Assembly (NCBI RefSeq): GCF_013702265.1
Contig: NZ_CP059348.1
Coordinates: 2,542,001-2,606,000, forward strand
Source of the DNA: Providencia rettgeri
GTDB lineage: Bacteria; Pseudomonadota; Gammaproteobacteria; Enterobacterales; Enterobacteriaceae
Direction of reading: 5' to 3'
Length of the DNA: 64,000 bases
Shown here: piece by piece, positions 23,027 to 33,889 of the stretch
Layout of the letters: each line of letters begins with the position of its first letter
Numbering within the stretch: the stretch's first letter is position 1
Notes under the pieces: model-generated
Seen by the model: only the letters and a program-made list of their open reading frames with translations
Database searches by the model: none
Told to the model about the DNA's origin: nothing
Translations under genes and position numbers: made by a program

Positions 23027-24241
23027 ATGAATACGATAATGAAATCCAATAAGCTCGATAATGTTTGCTATGACATTCGTGGGCCAGTTTTAAAAGAAGC
23101 GAAACGCTTAGAAGAAGAAGGCAATAAAGTCCTAAAACTGAACATTGGTAACCCGGCACCGTTTGGCTTTGAAGCACCTGATGAGATCCTCGTTGATGTC
23201 CTGCGCAATCTGCCAAGCTCGCAAGGTTACTGTGATTCCAAGGGCTTATATTCCGCGCGTAAGGCAATTGTTCAACACTACCAAGCCCGTGATATCCACG
23301 ATATGACCGTTGAAGATGTCTATATCGGTAACGGTGTTTCTGAATTAATCGTTCAAGCCATGCAAGCGCTATTAAACAATGGCGATGAAATGCTGGTTCC
23401 AGCCCCTGACTATCCACTCTGGACAGCGGCTGTTTCGCTATCGGGCGGTAATGCTGTTCACTATATGTGTGATGAACAACAAGGCTGGATGCCCGATATT
23501 GACGATATCCGCAAGAAAATCAGCCCACGTACCCGCGGGATTGTCATCATCAACCCAAATAACCCAACAGGGGCGGTGTACAGCAAAGAGCTATTAATGG
23601 AAATCGTCGAGATTGCTCGTCAACATAGTTTGATTATCTTCGCCGACGAAATTTACGATAAAATTCTGTATGACGATGCGCAGCACCACTCTATCGCTGC
23701 ACTGGCACCTGACTTACTGACTGTCACGTTTAACGGGTTATCAAAAACTTATCGCGTCGCAGGTTTCCGCCAAGGCTGGATGGTATTAAATGGCCCGAAA
23801 AAACAAGCCAAAAGCTATATTGAAGGGTTAGAAATGCTGGCATCTATGCGCTTATGTGCTAACGTGCCAATGCAACACGCTATCCAAACAGCATTAGGCG
23901 GTTACCAAAGTATCAGCGAATTTATCCAACCGGGGGGTCGTTTATACGAGCAGCGTAACCGTGCATGGGAACTGATTAACCAAATTCCTGGTGTCTCTTG
24001 TGTTAAGCCACAAGGCGCCCTGTATATGTTCCCGAAAATTGATATTAAACGTTTTAATATCCACGATGACCAAAAAATGATCCTTGACCTGTTACTGCAA
24101 GAAAAAGTGCTATTAGTTCAGGGAACCGCATTTAACTGGCCACACCCAGACCATTTCCGTATTGTCACCCTCCCTTATGCAGATGACTTAGAAATGGCAA
24201 TCAATAAATTTGGGCGTTTCTTAGAAAACTATCGTCAATAA
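23027..24241 (+). CDS. alaA: AlaA, glutamate-pyruvate aminotransferase
   Basis: PLP-dependent class I aminotransferase (alanine synthesis from pyruvate and glutamate). The 404 residues are nearly colinear with E. coli AlaA (405). The PLP lysine lies in TFNGLSKTYRVAGFRQGW (the K of LSK). IINPNNPTGAVYSKELL and FADEIYDKILYDD are the family's cofactor-binding segments. It is preceded by a structured leader and followed by a strong terminator, so it is monocistronic. E. coli alaA is controlled by Lrp and alanine; no such site was identified here. Confidence 0.96.
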   Translation: MNTIMKSNKLDNVCYDIRGPVLKEAKRLEEEGNKVLKLNIGNPAPFGFEAPDEILVDVLRNLPSSQGYCDSKGLYSARKAIVQHYQARDIHDMTVEDVYIGNGVSELIVQAMQALLNNGDEMLVPAPDYPLWTAAVSLSGGNAVHYMCDEQQGWMPDIDDIRKKISPRTRGIVIINPNNPTGAVYSKELLMEIVEIARQHSLIIFADEIYDKILYDDAQHHSIAALAPDLLTVTFNGLSKTYRVAGFRQGWMVLNGPKKQAKSYIEGLEMLASMRLCANVPMQHAIQTALGGYQSISEFIQPGGRLYEQRNRAWELINQIPGVSCVKPQGALYMFPKIDIKRFNIHDDQKMILDLLLQEKVLLVQGTAFNWPHPDHFRIVTLPYADDLEMAINKFGRFLENYRQ

Positions 24242-24260
24242 ATTTTCGTTTTATCAAAAT

Positions 24261-24286
24261 AAAATAGCCCAAATAAGGGCTATTTT
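24261..24286 (+). terminator. Rho-independent terminator of alaA
   Basis: Ten-base-pair stem (arms 24261-24270 and 24277-24286) with a six-base loop, followed by a run of seven Ts, 20 bp after the alaA stop. Confidence 0.9.
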
Positions 24287-24349
24287 TTTATCTTAATAAA
24301 AACAAGTTTCTCTATGAAACTCCAAATTCAATAGTCTTTATTAGATTAA

Positions 24350-24418
24350 TTAAATAATAGAAATAAAGTAAACAGCTGCTAAGAAAAACAGAACTAAAAT
24401 TATTGGAAAATATTTCAT
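24350..24418 (-). CDS. Possible 22-residue single-span membrane peptide
   Basis: A 22-codon frame reading MKYFPIILVLFFLAAVYFIS and ending in II. It is one uninterrupted hydrophobic helix with a positively charged start, so it would insert in the inner membrane. GAGG lies five to six bases before the ATG (TGAGGATGAG then ATG). This resembles the 20-30 residue enterobacterial membrane peptides such as YpdK in overall form, but I cannot identify it as any of them. It is on the strand opposite alaA and yfbR, in an otherwise empty 440-bp interval, so it would need its own promoter. Confidence 0.45.
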   Translation of the reverse strand: MKYFPIILVLFFLAAVYFISII

Positions 24419-24725
24419 CTCATCCTCAGATTATTTTCAATTAAATATCATCTTGATTGTAATGATTTAAATAAACCATTCAAATATTAATTGAAATAAA
24501 ATATAAAAATACAATTGAGACCCTCCTAATATGAGCATCTTTATTTGTATTTATTTTTAGATTGAAAAATATTATTTATTAATTCATCTTTAATAGAATT
24601 TAATACTGACATTATCTTTGTCTTAACTAACAATCTATTAGCGAATAAATTCCATTATTCTGATATCCCTGTCGCTGTAATAGCGCTATAATTTTGCAGA
24701 TTAATCCATCATTAATGAGGGTCTT
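24419..24725. promoter_or_regulatory. AT-rich spacer upstream of yfbR
   Basis: About 300 bp with no open reading frame of note. It must contain the yfbR promoter (plus) and, if expressed, that of the 22-residue peptide gene (minus). No further element could be assigned. Confidence 0.4.
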
Positions 24726-25307
24726 ATGAGTTACTTTTTTGCCCATCTCGCTAGAATGAAACTCATTCATCGCTGGCCACTAATGCGTAATGTACGTACC
24801 GAGAATGTCTCTGAACATAGCTTACAAGTGGCCATGGTGGCACATGCTCTCGCGGTCATTAAAAACCGCAAATTCGAGGGAAATGTCAACCCCGAAAAAA
24901 TTGCGCTATTCGCCATGTATCATGATGCCAGTGAAGTCATCACCGGTGACTTACCAACGCCCATTAAATATCACAATCAGCAAATCGCCCACGAATATAA
25001 AAAAATCGAGAAGTTTGCCCAACAAAAATTGTTGGATATGCTGCCAGAAGAGTTGCAAGACGATTTTAAATGTTTGCTGGTAGAAGAACTGCAGTCTGAA
25101 GAAGAACATTTTATTGTAAAACAAGCAGATACTTTATGTGCCTATTTAAAATGTTTAGAAGAGCTATCCGCAGGTAATAGCGAATTCAAGTTAGCCAAAA
25201 GACGCCTTGAAAAAATGCTCGCGGAGCGCAATAGCCCTGAAATGGAATATTTTATGAAAACGTTTGTACCCAGTTTTACGCTTTCATTAGATGAAATCAG
25301 TAATTGA
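24726..25307 (+). CDS. yfbR: YfbR, HD-domain 5'-deoxynucleotidase
   Basis: Metal-dependent phosphohydrolase that dephosphorylates deoxyribonucleoside 5'-monophosphates, with a role in dNTP pool balance. The 193 residues align with E. coli YfbR (199). HD-domain ligands are visible as the His of [17 protein letters not shown], the adjacent His-Asp of [19 protein letters not shown], and a distal Asp in [15 protein letters not shown] eight bases ahead supports the ATG at 24726. It stands between alaA and yfbS as in E. coli. Confidence 0.95.
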   Translation: MSYFFAHLARMKLIHRWPLMRNVRTENVSEHSLQVAMVAHALAVIKNRKFEGNVNPEKIALFAMYHDASEVITGDLPTPIKYHNQQIAHEYKKIEKFAQQKLLDMLPEELQDDFKCLLVEELQSEEEHFIVKQADTLCAYLKCLEELSAGNSEFKLAKRRLEKMLAERNSPEMEYFMKTFVPSFTLSLDEISN

Positions 25308-25316
25308 TAAAATATA

Positions 25317-25338
25317 AGGAATGGCAAATGTCATTCCT
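25317..25338 (+). terminator. Weak terminator after yfbR
   Basis: AGGAATG (25317-25323) pairs with CATTCCT (25332-25338) around an eight-base loop, followed by ACTTTTACC. The T-run is short, so strength is doubtful. Confidence 0.4.
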
Positions 25339-25362
25339 ACTTTTACCTTCCCTGATATTGCA

Positions 25363-25779
25363 TTATCGAATATGAATGGCGGTTGAGCCGCTCGAAGAAC
25401 TCAGGAAGCTCACATACATTCTTTCCGATCCACCGTTAATCCCTAATGTTGCCTTTCCATGATCTTTCGCGGTGATATTGCAAGAAAACCCTAAAGATGA
25501 TTCATAAACACTGCCTGTCTGTGTCCAGAATGTAATATGCCAACAATTAGTTGTTGCTCCAATTAAATATTTAAATCCCAAAAACATCCGTCAAAATTTC
25601 TTTATCCGCAACAGGACCCAACTCTTTTTTGTCATCCAATAATACAACAGCCGTACCTAACGAATGCGTTAAAATAACCTTTTTAAATCTTGCCCCCAAA
25701 ATTTTTCAAGTTTCAGGTAGCCATAATAATAATTCGATAATGCTTTTTCATTCAGATTTATATTTTCATTCTACGCCAT
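25363..25779 (-). pseudogene. Decayed unknown gene (nonsense codon plus frameshifts)
   Basis: A strong AGGAGG at about 25784-25789 precedes an ATG at 25779, but codon 3 is TAG. Read onward, the same frame gives NENINLNEKALSNYYYGYLK, then a shift is needed to continue as KVILTHSLGTAVVLLDDKK to a stop at 25571. A second shift joins an open stretch (25587-25363) ending in GSERMYVSFLSSSSGS and TAIHIR. Together this looks like one coding sequence of about 140 residues with a stop and two frameshifts. I do not recognise the family. An alternative is that only the last 74 codons are used. Confidence 0.4.
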
Positions 25780-25892
25780 AGTAACCTCCTAATTTTTTCA
25801 CTGGTAAGGTGAAATTCAATCTAGCAGTATTCACGATGGAAACAGTAGCCGAGTGAATAATATTTCGTACTATTTTTAATTTATATTAAGAG

Positions 25893-25923
25893 AACTTAGG
25901 CTCTACTATTTAGAGCCTAAGTT
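25893..25923 (-). terminator. Hairpin terminator at the yfbS 3' end
   Basis: Perfect 12-bp stem (arms 25893-25904 and 25912-25923) with a seven-base loop, three bases after the yfbS stop. The T tract beyond it on the minus strand is poor (TCTCTTAAT), while the plus side has ATTTTAAAAT. Confidence 0.6.
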
Positions 25924-25926
25924 ATT

Positions 25927-27756
25927 TTAAAATGGGAATAAAACGGGGATCACAGCCACGCTGATAAACATCACAATTATCGTAAATGGCACGCCAATCT
26001 TAAGAAAATCTGCAAATTTATAACCACCGGGGCCCAATACCAATGTATTCACAGGGGAAGAAACGGGAGTCATAAACGCAGCGGATGCCGCAATACCAAT
26101 CACCATCGCAAACGGTAGCGGAGAGACTTCCATTTGGCGCGCGGCGGCAATGGCAATCGGTGCCATTAATACTGCAGTGGCCGTATTGGAAATAAACAAG
26201 CCTATCGTCGCGCATAGAATAAACAGGCAGACTAGCATGACATGAGGCCCCAATCCGCCAGCTACCTTCATCAGTGCGTCTACCGCGAGGGCTATCCCCC
26301 CCGTATCCTGTAAAGCGATAGCGAATGGCATCATCCCAACGATCAAAATAATGCTCGGCCAATGAATTGACTTATACGCACTTTCCATATCAATACAGCG
26401 AAATTTTCCCATTAATAAACAGGCAATTAATGCCGCAATAAAGTTAGGAATTTCATTGGTGACCATCATCGCCACCATGAGTGCAAGGCAAAATAATGCA
26501 TGAGGGGCTTGTGAGGAGGCTGGGGCAACGGCCTCAACTTCAGCGGCTAAGTTCAATACGATAAAATTACGTGGTTTGGTCGATAGAATACGGATCAGCT
26601 TCCAGTCTCCAATGACCAGCAAAATATCCCCTAAGCGCAGAGGTTCATCCACTAGCTTTCCATCAAGGGCCTTTCCATCACGGCGGATCCCTACGATGTT
26701 TAAACCATATCGGGTACGAAATTTAATCTCTCGTAACGTTTTACCCAATAATTCTGAGTCTGGGTTCATGGAAACTTCCGCCATCCCGACATCCCTTGAT
26801 TGCTCGGAAAAATAATCCCCACGCAAGATCATCGGTTCAAGAAGTTGCTCACTGCAAAATTGGCGTAGTTCATCGTCAGTCACTGAAATATCAATCAGCA
26901 AAACATCGCGCTCGCGTAGCTCAGTTCCCCCCGTTGCACTCACCATCACACGGCGAAACTTACGCCAGCGCTCAATCCCCACCACGTTTGCACCATAACG
27001 GGAACGTAAATGAAGCTCATCAAGCGTGTGTCCTATCAGTGAAGAGCCTTTACGAATAGCTAATCGGCGAGCGCGTCCTGCTAATTTATAATCGCGGATC
27101 AGGTCACGGAAACTGCGTTGATATTTAACAGGTTGTTTATCCGGCTCATTGCTCCCTAACCAGCGACGAGTTAGCCACATATAGCCAATACCCGCGATTA
27201 AAATAAGCAGCCCTATCGGGGTAATTGAGAAAAATTGAAAGCTGGGTAATCCTTCGCGAACTAATTCACTGTTCACCACCATGTTGGGCGGTGTTGCGAC
27301 TAATGTCATCATGCCGCTGATTAAGCCAGCAAAGCCCAGCGGCATCATTAATCGACTTGGTGAGGTTTTCATCCGTGCCGCTACACTGAGCACTACCGGA
27401 ATAAAGATAGCGACCACGCCAGTGGAGCTCATAAATGCACCGAGCCCCGCCACCGTCATCATTAAAAAGACCAGCATTTTACTTTCGCTGCTGCCTGCGA
27501 CTCGGACGAGCCACTCCCCCATTTGGTAGGCAATTCCGGTACGAACCAGACCATCACCGATGACAAATAGAGCGGCAATCAACAAAACGTTAGGATCCGC
27601 AAAACCCGCCGTTGCCTGTTGTAAGGTCAGTGTGTCACTTAATACAAACGCCACAATCACTAATAAGGCAACCACATCCATGCGGACTTTATTGGTAGTA
27701 AATAGAACAACCGCGATCAATAGTAGGGTTAGCACCCACAGCAATTCTCCGTTCAA
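25927..27756 (-). CDS. yfbS: YfbS, SLC13/DASS-type transporter with two TrkA-C (RCK_C) domains
   Basis: Putative inner-membrane anion or dicarboxylate transporter of unknown substrate. The 609 residues match E. coli YfbS (610). Two membrane halves (about 1-200 and 420-609, with repeated motifs [18 protein letters not shown] and [20 protein letters not shown]) flank a soluble middle. That middle contains two similar RCK_C-like segments: [16 protein letters not shown] near 245, and [19 protein letters not shown] near 345. It probably stands alone, with a terminator just downstream and about 85 bp to yfbT. Confidence 0.92.
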   Translation of the reverse strand: MNGELLWVLTLLLIAVVLFTTNKVRMDVVALLVIVAFVLSDTLTLQQATAGFADPNVLLIAALFVIGDGLVRTGIAYQMGEWLVRVAGSSESKMLVFLMMTVAGLGAFMSSTGVVAIFIPVVLSVAARMKTSPSRLMMPLGFAGLISGMMTLVATPPNMVVNSELVREGLPSFQFFSITPIGLLILIAGIGYMWLTRRWLGSNEPDKQPVKYQRSFRDLIRDYKLAGRARRLAIRKGSSLIGHTLDELHLRSRYGANVVGIERWRKFRRVMVSATGGTELRERDVLLIDISVTDDELRQFCSEQLLEPMILRGDYFSEQSRDVGMAEVSMNPDSELLGKTLREIKFRTRYGLNIVGIRRDGKALDGKLVDEPLRLGDILLVIGDWKLIRILSTKPRNFIVLNLAAEVEAVAPASSQAPHALFCLALMVAMMVTNEIPNFIAALIACLLMGKFRCIDMESAYKSIHWPSIILIVGMMPFAIALQDTGGIALAVDALMKVAGGLGPHVMLVCLFILCATIGLFISNTATAVLMAPIAIAAARQMEVSPLPFAMVIGIAASAAFMTPVSSPVNTLVLGPGGYKFADFLKIGVPFTIIVMFISVAVIPVLFPF

Positions 27757-27843
27757 AGTATCCCCTTTCGACGAAAAAAAACAGGCTAAAGATTTTAGTT
27801 AGTTAACCATGTTTTTCAGAGGATTTCTTTGATTAGATCGCAA

Positions 27844-28518
27844 TTAGACGTTTTTCGACACGAAAAGCTCAAAATAGCCGTTATTGTCAGGGCCTGTCAC
27901 GGAAATTTGTTCTAATGTACTAATAATTGCAGAGATTTCATCTCGTCTTGGCATACCTTCAGGATCATGAACCGCAATAACTTGGCAACCCGCACTTAAT
28001 GCTGAATGGATCCCTGCTGGCGCATCTTCAAAGGCAATGCACTCTTCAGGAGGCAGCTCGAGGCTTTTCGCCCCTAATTGGAAAGGTTCTGGGTCTGGTT
28101 TACCTTTCGAGACTTTTTCAAACGTGACCCAGTGCTTCGGCTCAGGTAAACCCGCTGCTGCTCGGCGTCCGTGAGCAATTGGCACTGTGCCCGATGTTAC
28201 AATCGCCCAAGGGGCACCTAATTTATTCAGTAAAGATAACAGCGCTGTTGCACCCGGCAGTGCAACAACACCGTCCATATCTTCGCTTTCCATTTTCTCT
28301 AACCAACGAAAATGGCTCTGTAGCTCTTCTTCGCTTGCATTAGGTAGGAAATGGCGCAATGTGGTCATTGCAGGTTTTCCATGGATATAGTCGATAATCG
28401 CTTGATGATCTTCACCAATTCTATCGCCGAATAAACACCAACAACGCTCAACGACAGCCAGTGAGTCCGCCAATGTTCCATCGAGATCGAATAAAAAACC
28501 TTTTGCTTTTAACTTCAC
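27844..28518 (-). CDS. yfbT: YfbT/HxpA, HAD-family sugar phosphatase
   Basis: HAD-superfamily phosphatase that in E. coli dephosphorylates small sugar phosphates. The nucleophile motif FLFDLDGTLADSLAVVE lies at the N-terminus, motif II in VTSGT, the lysine in KGKPDPEPF, and the acidic pair in CIAFEDAPAGIHSALSAG. It has 224 residues (E. coli 216), with a cap domain in between. It follows yfbU after about 70 bp on the same strand, as in E. coli. Confidence 0.92.
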   Translation of the reverse strand: MKLKAKGFLFDLDGTLADSLAVVERCWCLFGDRIGEDHQAIIDYIHGKPAMTTLRHFLPNASEEELQSHFRWLEKMESEDMDGVVALPGATALLSLLNKLGAPWAIVTSGTVPIAHGRRAAAGLPEPKHWVTFEKVSKGKPDPEPFQLGAKSLELPPEECIAFEDAPAGIHSALSAGCQVIAVHDPEGMPRRDEISAIISTLEQISVTGPDNNGYFELFVSKNV

Positions 28519-28586
28519 ATCAAACCCTTTTTTAGAAAATCAGCTACCTAATACAAGACGTAAATGCGTCCACCTAAAAAGATAGG

Positions 28587-29081
28587 TTAAGCATTGAGAA
28601 TTTGAGAAACCTCAACCGCTGAAAGGTGATATTGGCGAGGACAAGCTTGCCAAATTTTCAGCATTCTTAAATATTTATCCCACATTGGTGTTTGTGAGTT
28701 AAAGCCATGAGTTCCGCTATCGAAATGGGTGTAGCGCCCTTCGGTATTGACCATAAAGCGCACGTAACTCAGATAACGCGCTTCCGTTGCAGCATCAAAG
28801 CCCAAAAACTGCACACGACGGCCATCCACACCATGTTTGTCTTCCATGTTGCCGTAAGAAACTTGCAGCGCATGGTACATTTCCATTACTTCAATAACCG
28901 TACGGCACGTTTGCTCGCTGAGTTCACCAAAATCCCTATCCAGCTCGCGCATTTGTAAACCAAATCCACGCTCAATGATAGTTTGTAGACGACGGTAACG
29001 CTCTGCGTTATCTGGGTCTAACATGGTCATCATTTTATATTGATTGGATAAAATTAAGCGTTCAGCATTGGTCATTTCCAT
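28587..29081 (-). CDS. yfbU: YfbU, UPF0304 family protein
   Basis: Conserved enterobacterial protein of unknown biochemical role. The frame opens further upstream at 29123, but the ATG at 29081 ([16 protein letters not shown]) reproduces the E. coli start and gives exactly 164 residues, the E. coli length. The long conserved stretches [20 protein letters not shown] and [19 protein letters not shown] leave little doubt about family. Confidence 0.95.
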   Translation of the reverse strand: MEMTNAERLILSNQYKMMTMLDPDNAERYRRLQTIIERGFGLQMRELDRDFGELSEQTCRTVIEVMEMYHALQVSYGNMEDKHGVDGRRVQFLGFDAATEARYLSYVRFMVNTEGRYTHFDSGTHGFNSQTPMWDKYLRMLKIWQACPRQYHLSAVEVSQILNA

Positions 29082-29242
29082 CACAGCTCTCCGTTGATAA
29101 TTTTCTGCAATCTTCGCATTCAATGTTGATAATGCACAGATTAAATATCACTTTTATTGATCTAAACAGTTATTTTGCGTTAATTACTGTTAAATAACGG
29201 TTTGTTATCAAATCGAATGCTAAATAAGGTTCAATGAACCGT

Positions 29243-29698
29243 TTAGATATCTTCCATAAAGGTATGATCTAACTGATTGAACGCTTTTTTCAAAAGTTCG
29301 GCTAACGCCATATAGTCAGGCTGCTGCTCAACGGGTGCCATCGCAATTCCCGCTTCAGTGAATTTATCGCGAATTTCATAGAACCAGCTTAATAACCCTG
29401 CCGGTAATGGTGTAACGGCACGCTTACCTAACCACCATAACCCTTGCATTGGCAAGCTGCAGGCAAATAATGCCGTCGCGACAGCTGGGCCTAACTGCCC
29501 GCCTAACGCAATTTGCCAAGCCAGCGTAAATATCGCAATGGGCGGCATAAAGCGGATCCCAAACCGAATCGCTTTATTGATACGTAGTTCAGGAAACAGT
29601 GGCGTTAGCTTTTTTTCCATAGGAAAAACCTTCAGATAGTGATTACCTAATCTGAAGCGTTTAAAAAAACCTGGAGGGGTACTTTGCATTGTGCTCAT
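29243..29698 (-). CDS. yfbV: YfbV, UPF0208 membrane protein
   Basis: Conserved membrane protein of unknown role; in E. coli it has been linked with chromosome macrodomain (Ter) insulation. Two membrane helices occupy roughly residues 45-95 ([20 protein letters not shown], then [20 protein letters not shown]). The ATG at 29698 gives 151 residues as in E. coli; a TTG one codon earlier is also possible. Divergent from ackA, as usual. Confidence 0.94.
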   Translation of the reverse strand: MSTMQSTPPGFFKRFRLGNHYLKVFPMEKKLTPLFPELRINKAIRFGIRFMPPIAIFTLAWQIALGGQLGPAVATALFACSLPMQGLWWLGKRAVTPLPAGLLSWFYEIRDKFTEAGIAMAPVEQQPDYMALAELLKKAFNQLDHTFMEDI

Positions 29699-30336
29699 CA
29701 ATTAATTTCCTACTACTTATTCATTTTTTTACTGCTATTGATTTTCAGTGACTATCAATTTCAATCTGCCATCACAAAAACAATATCAATCTATGGCTAG
29801 CTTACGTCAAATTCAGCGTGAACGCACACTCAGTTTTTAAGTTAATTTTCACAAATTTAGCTTTAATTAAGCTAACTTAAATGAAACCCGCTATTCTCTT
29901 GAATACGTAACTCACCGCTATAACTACACTTTATATGGCATTTATGATTTTAATCAACCAAACGCCCTATTTTTAAAAAAAACGTATAAAATATAAAATA
30001 GTTTTAGTAGAATCGACCGTAATTAGAATTACTGCCGAACTATGTTACTTAATAGTTCTCTTTAATAAGTCAACAACAGTGATATATTGGGGTTCTGCAC
30101 GTTATTTCAACACGATACTGTGACTTATTTTTCACAGTTATTTAACAGCATCACGTAACGTTTGCGCGAGAAAACCCTGTAAAATCATCGACCCATGTAC
30201 TTTTTTGCACATATCATGATATCAATCATGAATTGGTCGGATATAAATGCGCTAGGCTCTAGCGAATTACATTTTTCAACTAAGTCTGTGTGTCCTCATA
30301 ACGGGCTTCACAACATCAACTAAGATAGGTATTTCC
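29699..30336. promoter_or_regulatory. Divergent yfbV/ackA intergenic region
   Basis: About 640 bp with no gene on either strand, holding the promoters for yfbV (minus) and ackA-pta (plus). An FNR-like inverted repeat near the ackA side is listed separately. Nothing else could be assigned. Confidence 0.5.
30215..30230. promoter_or_regulatory. FNR-like inverted repeat upstream of ackA
   Basis: CATGAT-ATCA-ATCATG is a perfect 6+6 inverted repeat. Its core ATGAT-N4-ATCAT differs from the FNR consensus TTGAT-N4-ATCAA by one base in each half. It lies about 107 bp before the ackA start. E. coli ackA-pta responds to oxygen regulators, so anaerobic control is plausible. Confidence 0.4.
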
Positions 30337-31539
30337 ATGTCAAGTAAGCTGGTACTGGTTTTAAACTGCGGTAGCTCCTCACTGAAATTTGCAATCATCG
30401 ATCCGACTAATGGAGATGAATTTCTATCAGGTTTAGCTGAATGTTTTAATTTACCTGAAGCTCGTATTAAATGGAAAATGGACGGTGAAAAACATGAAGC
30501 ACCTTTAGGTGCAGGCGCTGCACACAGCGAAGCACTGAATTTCATCGTAAACACAATTCTTGCTGCTAAACCTGAATTGTCCGCACAGATTTCCTCTATC
30601 GGTCACCGTATTGTTCATGGTGGCGAGAAATTCACTTCTTCTGTTGTTATTGATGACGAAGTCATCGCGGGTATTAAAGCGGCAATCCCATTCGCGCCAT
30701 TACATAACCCTGCTCACCTTATCGGTATTGAAGAAGCGAGAAAATCATTCCCTCATCTGATCACCAAAAACGTAGCGGTATTCGATACAGCATTCCATCA
30801 GACAATGCCTGAAGAAGCTTACTTGTATGCACTGCCATACGAGTTATATTCCGAGCACAGCATCCGTCGTTATGGTGCGCACGGTACTAGCCATTTCTAC
30901 GTTTCTCGTGAAGCGGCGAAAAAACTGAACAAGCCAGTTGATGAACTGAACGTTATCACTTGCCATTTAGGTAATGGTGGTTCAGTATCTGCTATCGTTA
31001 ACGGTAAATGTGTTGATACATCAATGGGTTTAACTCCATTAGAAGGCTTAGTCATGGGTACTCGTAGCGGCGATATCGACCCTGCGATTATTTTCCACTT
31101 ACATGATTCATTAGGCATGAGCGTTGACCAAATCAACAAAATGCTGACTAAAGAATCTGGCTTACTGGGCTTAACTGGCGTGACTAGCGACTGCCGTTAT
31201 GTTGAAGATAACTACGGCACTAAAGCGGATGCAACCCGTGCAATGGATGTGTTCTGCCACCGTTTAGCAAAATATGTTGGTGCGTACAGCGCGCTGATGG
31301 AAGGTCGTCTTGATGCAATTATCTTCACTGGCGGTATCGGTGAAAACTCTGCACAAGTGCGTGAGATCACGCTGAAGAAACTGGCAATCCTTGGTTTCGA
31401 ATATGACCACGAGCGCAACTTAGCTGCACGTTTCGGTAAAGAAGGTGTTATCACCACCGACAACAGCCGTCCGGCACTGGTTATCCCAACCAATGAAGAG
31501 TTGGTGATTGCCCAAGATGCTGCACGCTTAACAGCATAA
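30337..31539 (+). CDS. ackA: Acetate kinase AckA
   Basis: Interconverts acetyl phosphate plus ADP and acetate plus ATP in the overflow pathway, with Pta. The 400 residues equal E. coli AckA. Signatures are [14 protein letters not shown] at the N-terminus, [14 protein letters not shown] (substrate arginine and histidine), [44 protein letters not shown] and [11 protein letters not shown]. It forms an operon with pta, 66 bp downstream. Confidence 0.97.
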   Translation: MSSKLVLVLNCGSSSLKFAIIDPTNGDEFLSGLAECFNLPEARIKWKMDGEKHEAPLGAGAAHSEALNFIVNTILAAKPELSAQISSIGHRIVHGGEKFTSSVVIDDEVIAGIKAAIPFAPLHNPAHLIGIEEARKSFPHLITKNVAVFDTAFHQTMPEEAYLYALPYELYSEHSIRRYGAHGTSHFYVSREAAKKLNKPVDELNVITCHLGNGGSVSAIVNGKCVDTSMGLTPLEGLVMGTRSGDIDPAIIFHLHDSLGMSVDQINKMLTKESGLLGLTGVTSDCRYVEDNYGTKADATRAMDVFCHRLAKYVGAYSALMEGRLDAIIFTGGIGENSAQVREITLKKLAILGFEYDHERNLAARFGKEGVITTDNSRPALVIPTNEELVIAQDAARLTA

Positions 31540-31550
31540 AGACTTTCTTG

Positions 31551-31571
31551 CCGCCAGCCTTATGCTGGCGG
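31551..31571 (+). other. Intercistronic hairpin between ackA and pta
   Basis: CCGCCAGC (31551-31558) pairs with GCTGGCGG (31564-31571) around a five-base loop. No T-run follows, so it is more likely a partial attenuator or an mRNA-stability element than a full terminator. Confidence 0.6.
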
Positions 31572-31605
31572 TACTGCTTTAGAGTAACCAAAAAACGAGG
31601 TTCCT

Positions 31606-33750
31606 GTGTCCCGTACAATTATGCTAATTCCTACTGGCACCAGCGTTGGTTTAACCAGCGTTAGTCTGGGTGTCGTCCGCTCAATGGAACAAAAAGGTGT
31701 CCAGCTGAGTGTGTTTAAACCTATCGCACAACCACGCGTTTCCGGTAATAAAGACCAAACCACTGAAGTTTTACGTTCACACTCCAGCATCACGACCATT
31801 GTTGAACCACTAACAATGGAATATGTGGAATCTCTGCTGACTTCATCAAAGAAAGATATTTTGATGGAAGAGATCGTGGCTCGCTACCACGACCACACTA
31901 AAGATGCGGAAGTGATCCTAATCGAAGGTTTAGTCCCAACTCGCAAGCACTCTTTTGCACAATCACTGAACTACGAAATCGCCAAAACCTTAGGCGCTGA
32001 AATTGTCTTTGTTACTGCGCCGGGCAATAGCTCAATCCAGCAAATGCAAGAGCGTTTAGAGCTGGTTCGTAACGAATTTGGTGGCCAACGTAATGAAAGC
32101 ATCATTGGGGTTATCGTTAACAAAGTTAACGCACCCGTTGATGAGCAAGGTCGTACTCGCCCTGACCTGTCTGAAATCTTTGATGATTCAACCAAAGCGA
32201 CTGTGGCAAATATCGATGCCAAAGCGCTGGAGTGTTTAAATCTGCCAGTATTAGCGTCAATTCCTTGGAACTTTGACCTAATTGCCACTCGTGCAATCGA
32301 CATGGCAAAACACTTAAATGCAAAAGTCGTTAACGAAGGTGAAATCAACACTCGCCGCGTTAAATCCGTCACTTTCTGCGCACGTAGCATTCCACACATG
32401 CTGGAACACTTCCGCCCAGGTTCATTGTTAGTGACTTCAGCTGACCGCCCTGACGTGCTGGTTTCTGCCTCTTTGGCGGCAATGAACGGCGTAGAAATCG
32501 GGGCTATCTTACTAACTGGTGGCTATGATATCGATGCACCTATTCGCAAACTTTGTGAACAAGCATTTGAAACGGGCTTACCTGTGTTTATGGTGAACAG
32601 CAACACATGGCAAACTTCGCTGAATCTGCAAAGTTTCAGCCTTGAAGTTCCAGCTGATGACCATGAGCGTATCGAAAAAATTCAAAACTATGTGGCTCGC
32701 CACATTAGCAGTAATTGGATTGAATCTCTGGTTGCTGATTCTGAGCGTCCTAACCGTCTGTCTCCTCCTGCATTCCGTTACCAGTTAACTGAACTGGCTC
32801 GTAAAGCAGGCAAACGCATCGTGCTACCAGAAGGTGATGAGCCACGTACCGTTAAAGCAGCATCGATTTGTGCTGAACGTGGTATCGCAACCTGCGTACT
32901 GTTAGGTAATCCTGATGATATCCGCCGCGTTGCGGCATCTCAAGGTATCGAATTAGGCGCTGGCATCGAAATCGTTGACCCAATTAAAGTTCGCGAAGAA
33001 TATGTTGCTCGTTTAGTCGAACTGCGTAAAAGCAAAGGCATGACCGAAGTCGTTGCTCGTGAACAGCTGGAAGATAACGTTGTTCTGGGCACATTGATGC
33101 TGGAAAAAGGCGAAGTAGATGGTCTAGTCTCTGGTGCTGTTCATACAACTGCAAACACCATTCGCCCACCATTACAGTTAATCAAAACTGCACCAGGTAG
33201 CTCATTAGTTTCTTCTGTATTCTTTATGCTGCTGCCAGAGCAAGTGTTTGTTTATGGTGACTGCGCGATTAACCCAGATCCAACAGCTGAGCAACTGTCT
33301 GAAATTGCAATTCAATCTGCGGATTCAGCAAAAGCGTTTGGTATCGAACCTCGCGTTGCAATGATCTCTTACTCTACGGGTAATTCCGGTGCGGGTAGTG
33401 ATGTTGAGAAAGTACGTGAAGCAACACGTTTAGCTCAAGAAAAACGCCCTGACCTGATGATCGACGGCCCATTACAGTACGATGCTGCGGTAATGGCTGA
33501 TGTGGCAAAATCTAAAGCGCCAAACTCGCCAGTTGCGGGTAAAGCAACTGTGTTTATCTTCCCAGACTTGAACACCGGTAATACCACCTATAAAGCAGTA
33601 CAACGTTCTGCTGACTTAGTCTCTATCGGTCCAATGCTGCAAGGTATGCGTAAACCCGTTAACGACTTATCCCGTGGCGCACTGGTAGACGATATTGTTT
33701 ACACTGTTGCACTGACTGCGATTCAAGCGGTACAAAACGAAAACGCATAA
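31606..33750 (+). CDS. pta: Phosphate acetyltransferase Pta (long form)
   Basis: Converts acetyl-CoA and phosphate to acetyl phosphate. Its 714 residues match the long enterobacterial form. The N-terminal P-loop-like domain ([17 protein letters not shown]) and the DRTGG-type middle domain (about 220-340) regulate activity. The catalytic PTA_PTB domain occupies about 390-714, including [35 protein letters not shown] and [18 protein letters not shown]. The frame begins with GTG at 31606 ([11 protein letters not shown]) after a GAGG. A clear terminator follows. Confidence 0.96.
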   Translation: MSRTIMLIPTGTSVGLTSVSLGVVRSMEQKGVQLSVFKPIAQPRVSGNKDQTTEVLRSHSSITTIVEPLTMEYVESLLTSSKKDILMEEIVARYHDHTKDAEVILIEGLVPTRKHSFAQSLNYEIAKTLGAEIVFVTAPGNSSIQQMQERLELVRNEFGGQRNESIIGVIVNKVNAPVDEQGRTRPDLSEIFDDSTKATVANIDAKALECLNLPVLASIPWNFDLIATRAIDMAKHLNAKVVNEGEINTRRVKSVTFCARSIPHMLEHFRPGSLLVTSADRPDVLVSASLAAMNGVEIGAILLTGGYDIDAPIRKLCEQAFETGLPVFMVNSNTWQTSLNLQSFSLEVPADDHERIEKIQNYVARHISSNWIESLVADSERPNRLSPPAFRYQLTELARKAGKRIVLPEGDEPRTVKAASICAERGIATCVLLGNPDDIRRVAASQGIELGAGIEIVDPIKVREEYVARLVELRKSKGMTEVVAREQLEDNVVLGTLMLEKGEVDGLVSGAVHTTANTIRPPLQLIKTAPGSSLVSSVFFMLLPEQVFVYGDCAINPDPTAEQLSEIAIQSADSAKAFGIEPRVAMISYSTGNSGAGSDVEKVREATRLAQEKRPDLMIDGPLQYDAAVMADVAKSKAPNSPVAGKATVFIFPDLNTGNTTYKAVQRSADLVSIGPMLQGMRKPVNDLSRGALVDDIVYTVALTAIQAVQNENA

Positions 33751-33774
33751 TCTTAGTTATTAAGCTTTGTGTTA

Positions 33775-33804
33775 AAAGGTCAATCCGGAAACGGGTTGAC
33801 CTTT
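33775..33804 (+). terminator. Rho-independent terminator of ackA-pta
   Basis: Thirteen-base-pair stem with one wobble (arms 33775-33787 and 33792-33804) and a short GAAA-type loop, followed by TGTTTTTTC. It lies 24 bp after the pta stop. Confidence 0.9.
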
Positions 33805-33889
33805 GTTTTTTCATCGTTATATGAAAATGATATTCCCCTCATTTCATATCATTAACCTCTATATTTTCACAAAAATATTGAGGATGATT

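Noticed and set aside
30151-30168. PurR-like half-site upstream of ackA (CGTAACGTTTGCGCG)
   Set aside because: Only one half matches; the other half has several mismatches to the PurR consensus, unlike the full match before cvpA.
33803-33889. Upstream extension of the C58-like gene (extra 29 residues from 33803)
   Set aside because: It starts inside the pta terminator hairpin with no ribosome-binding site, whereas the ATG at 33890 has GAGG at ideal spacing.
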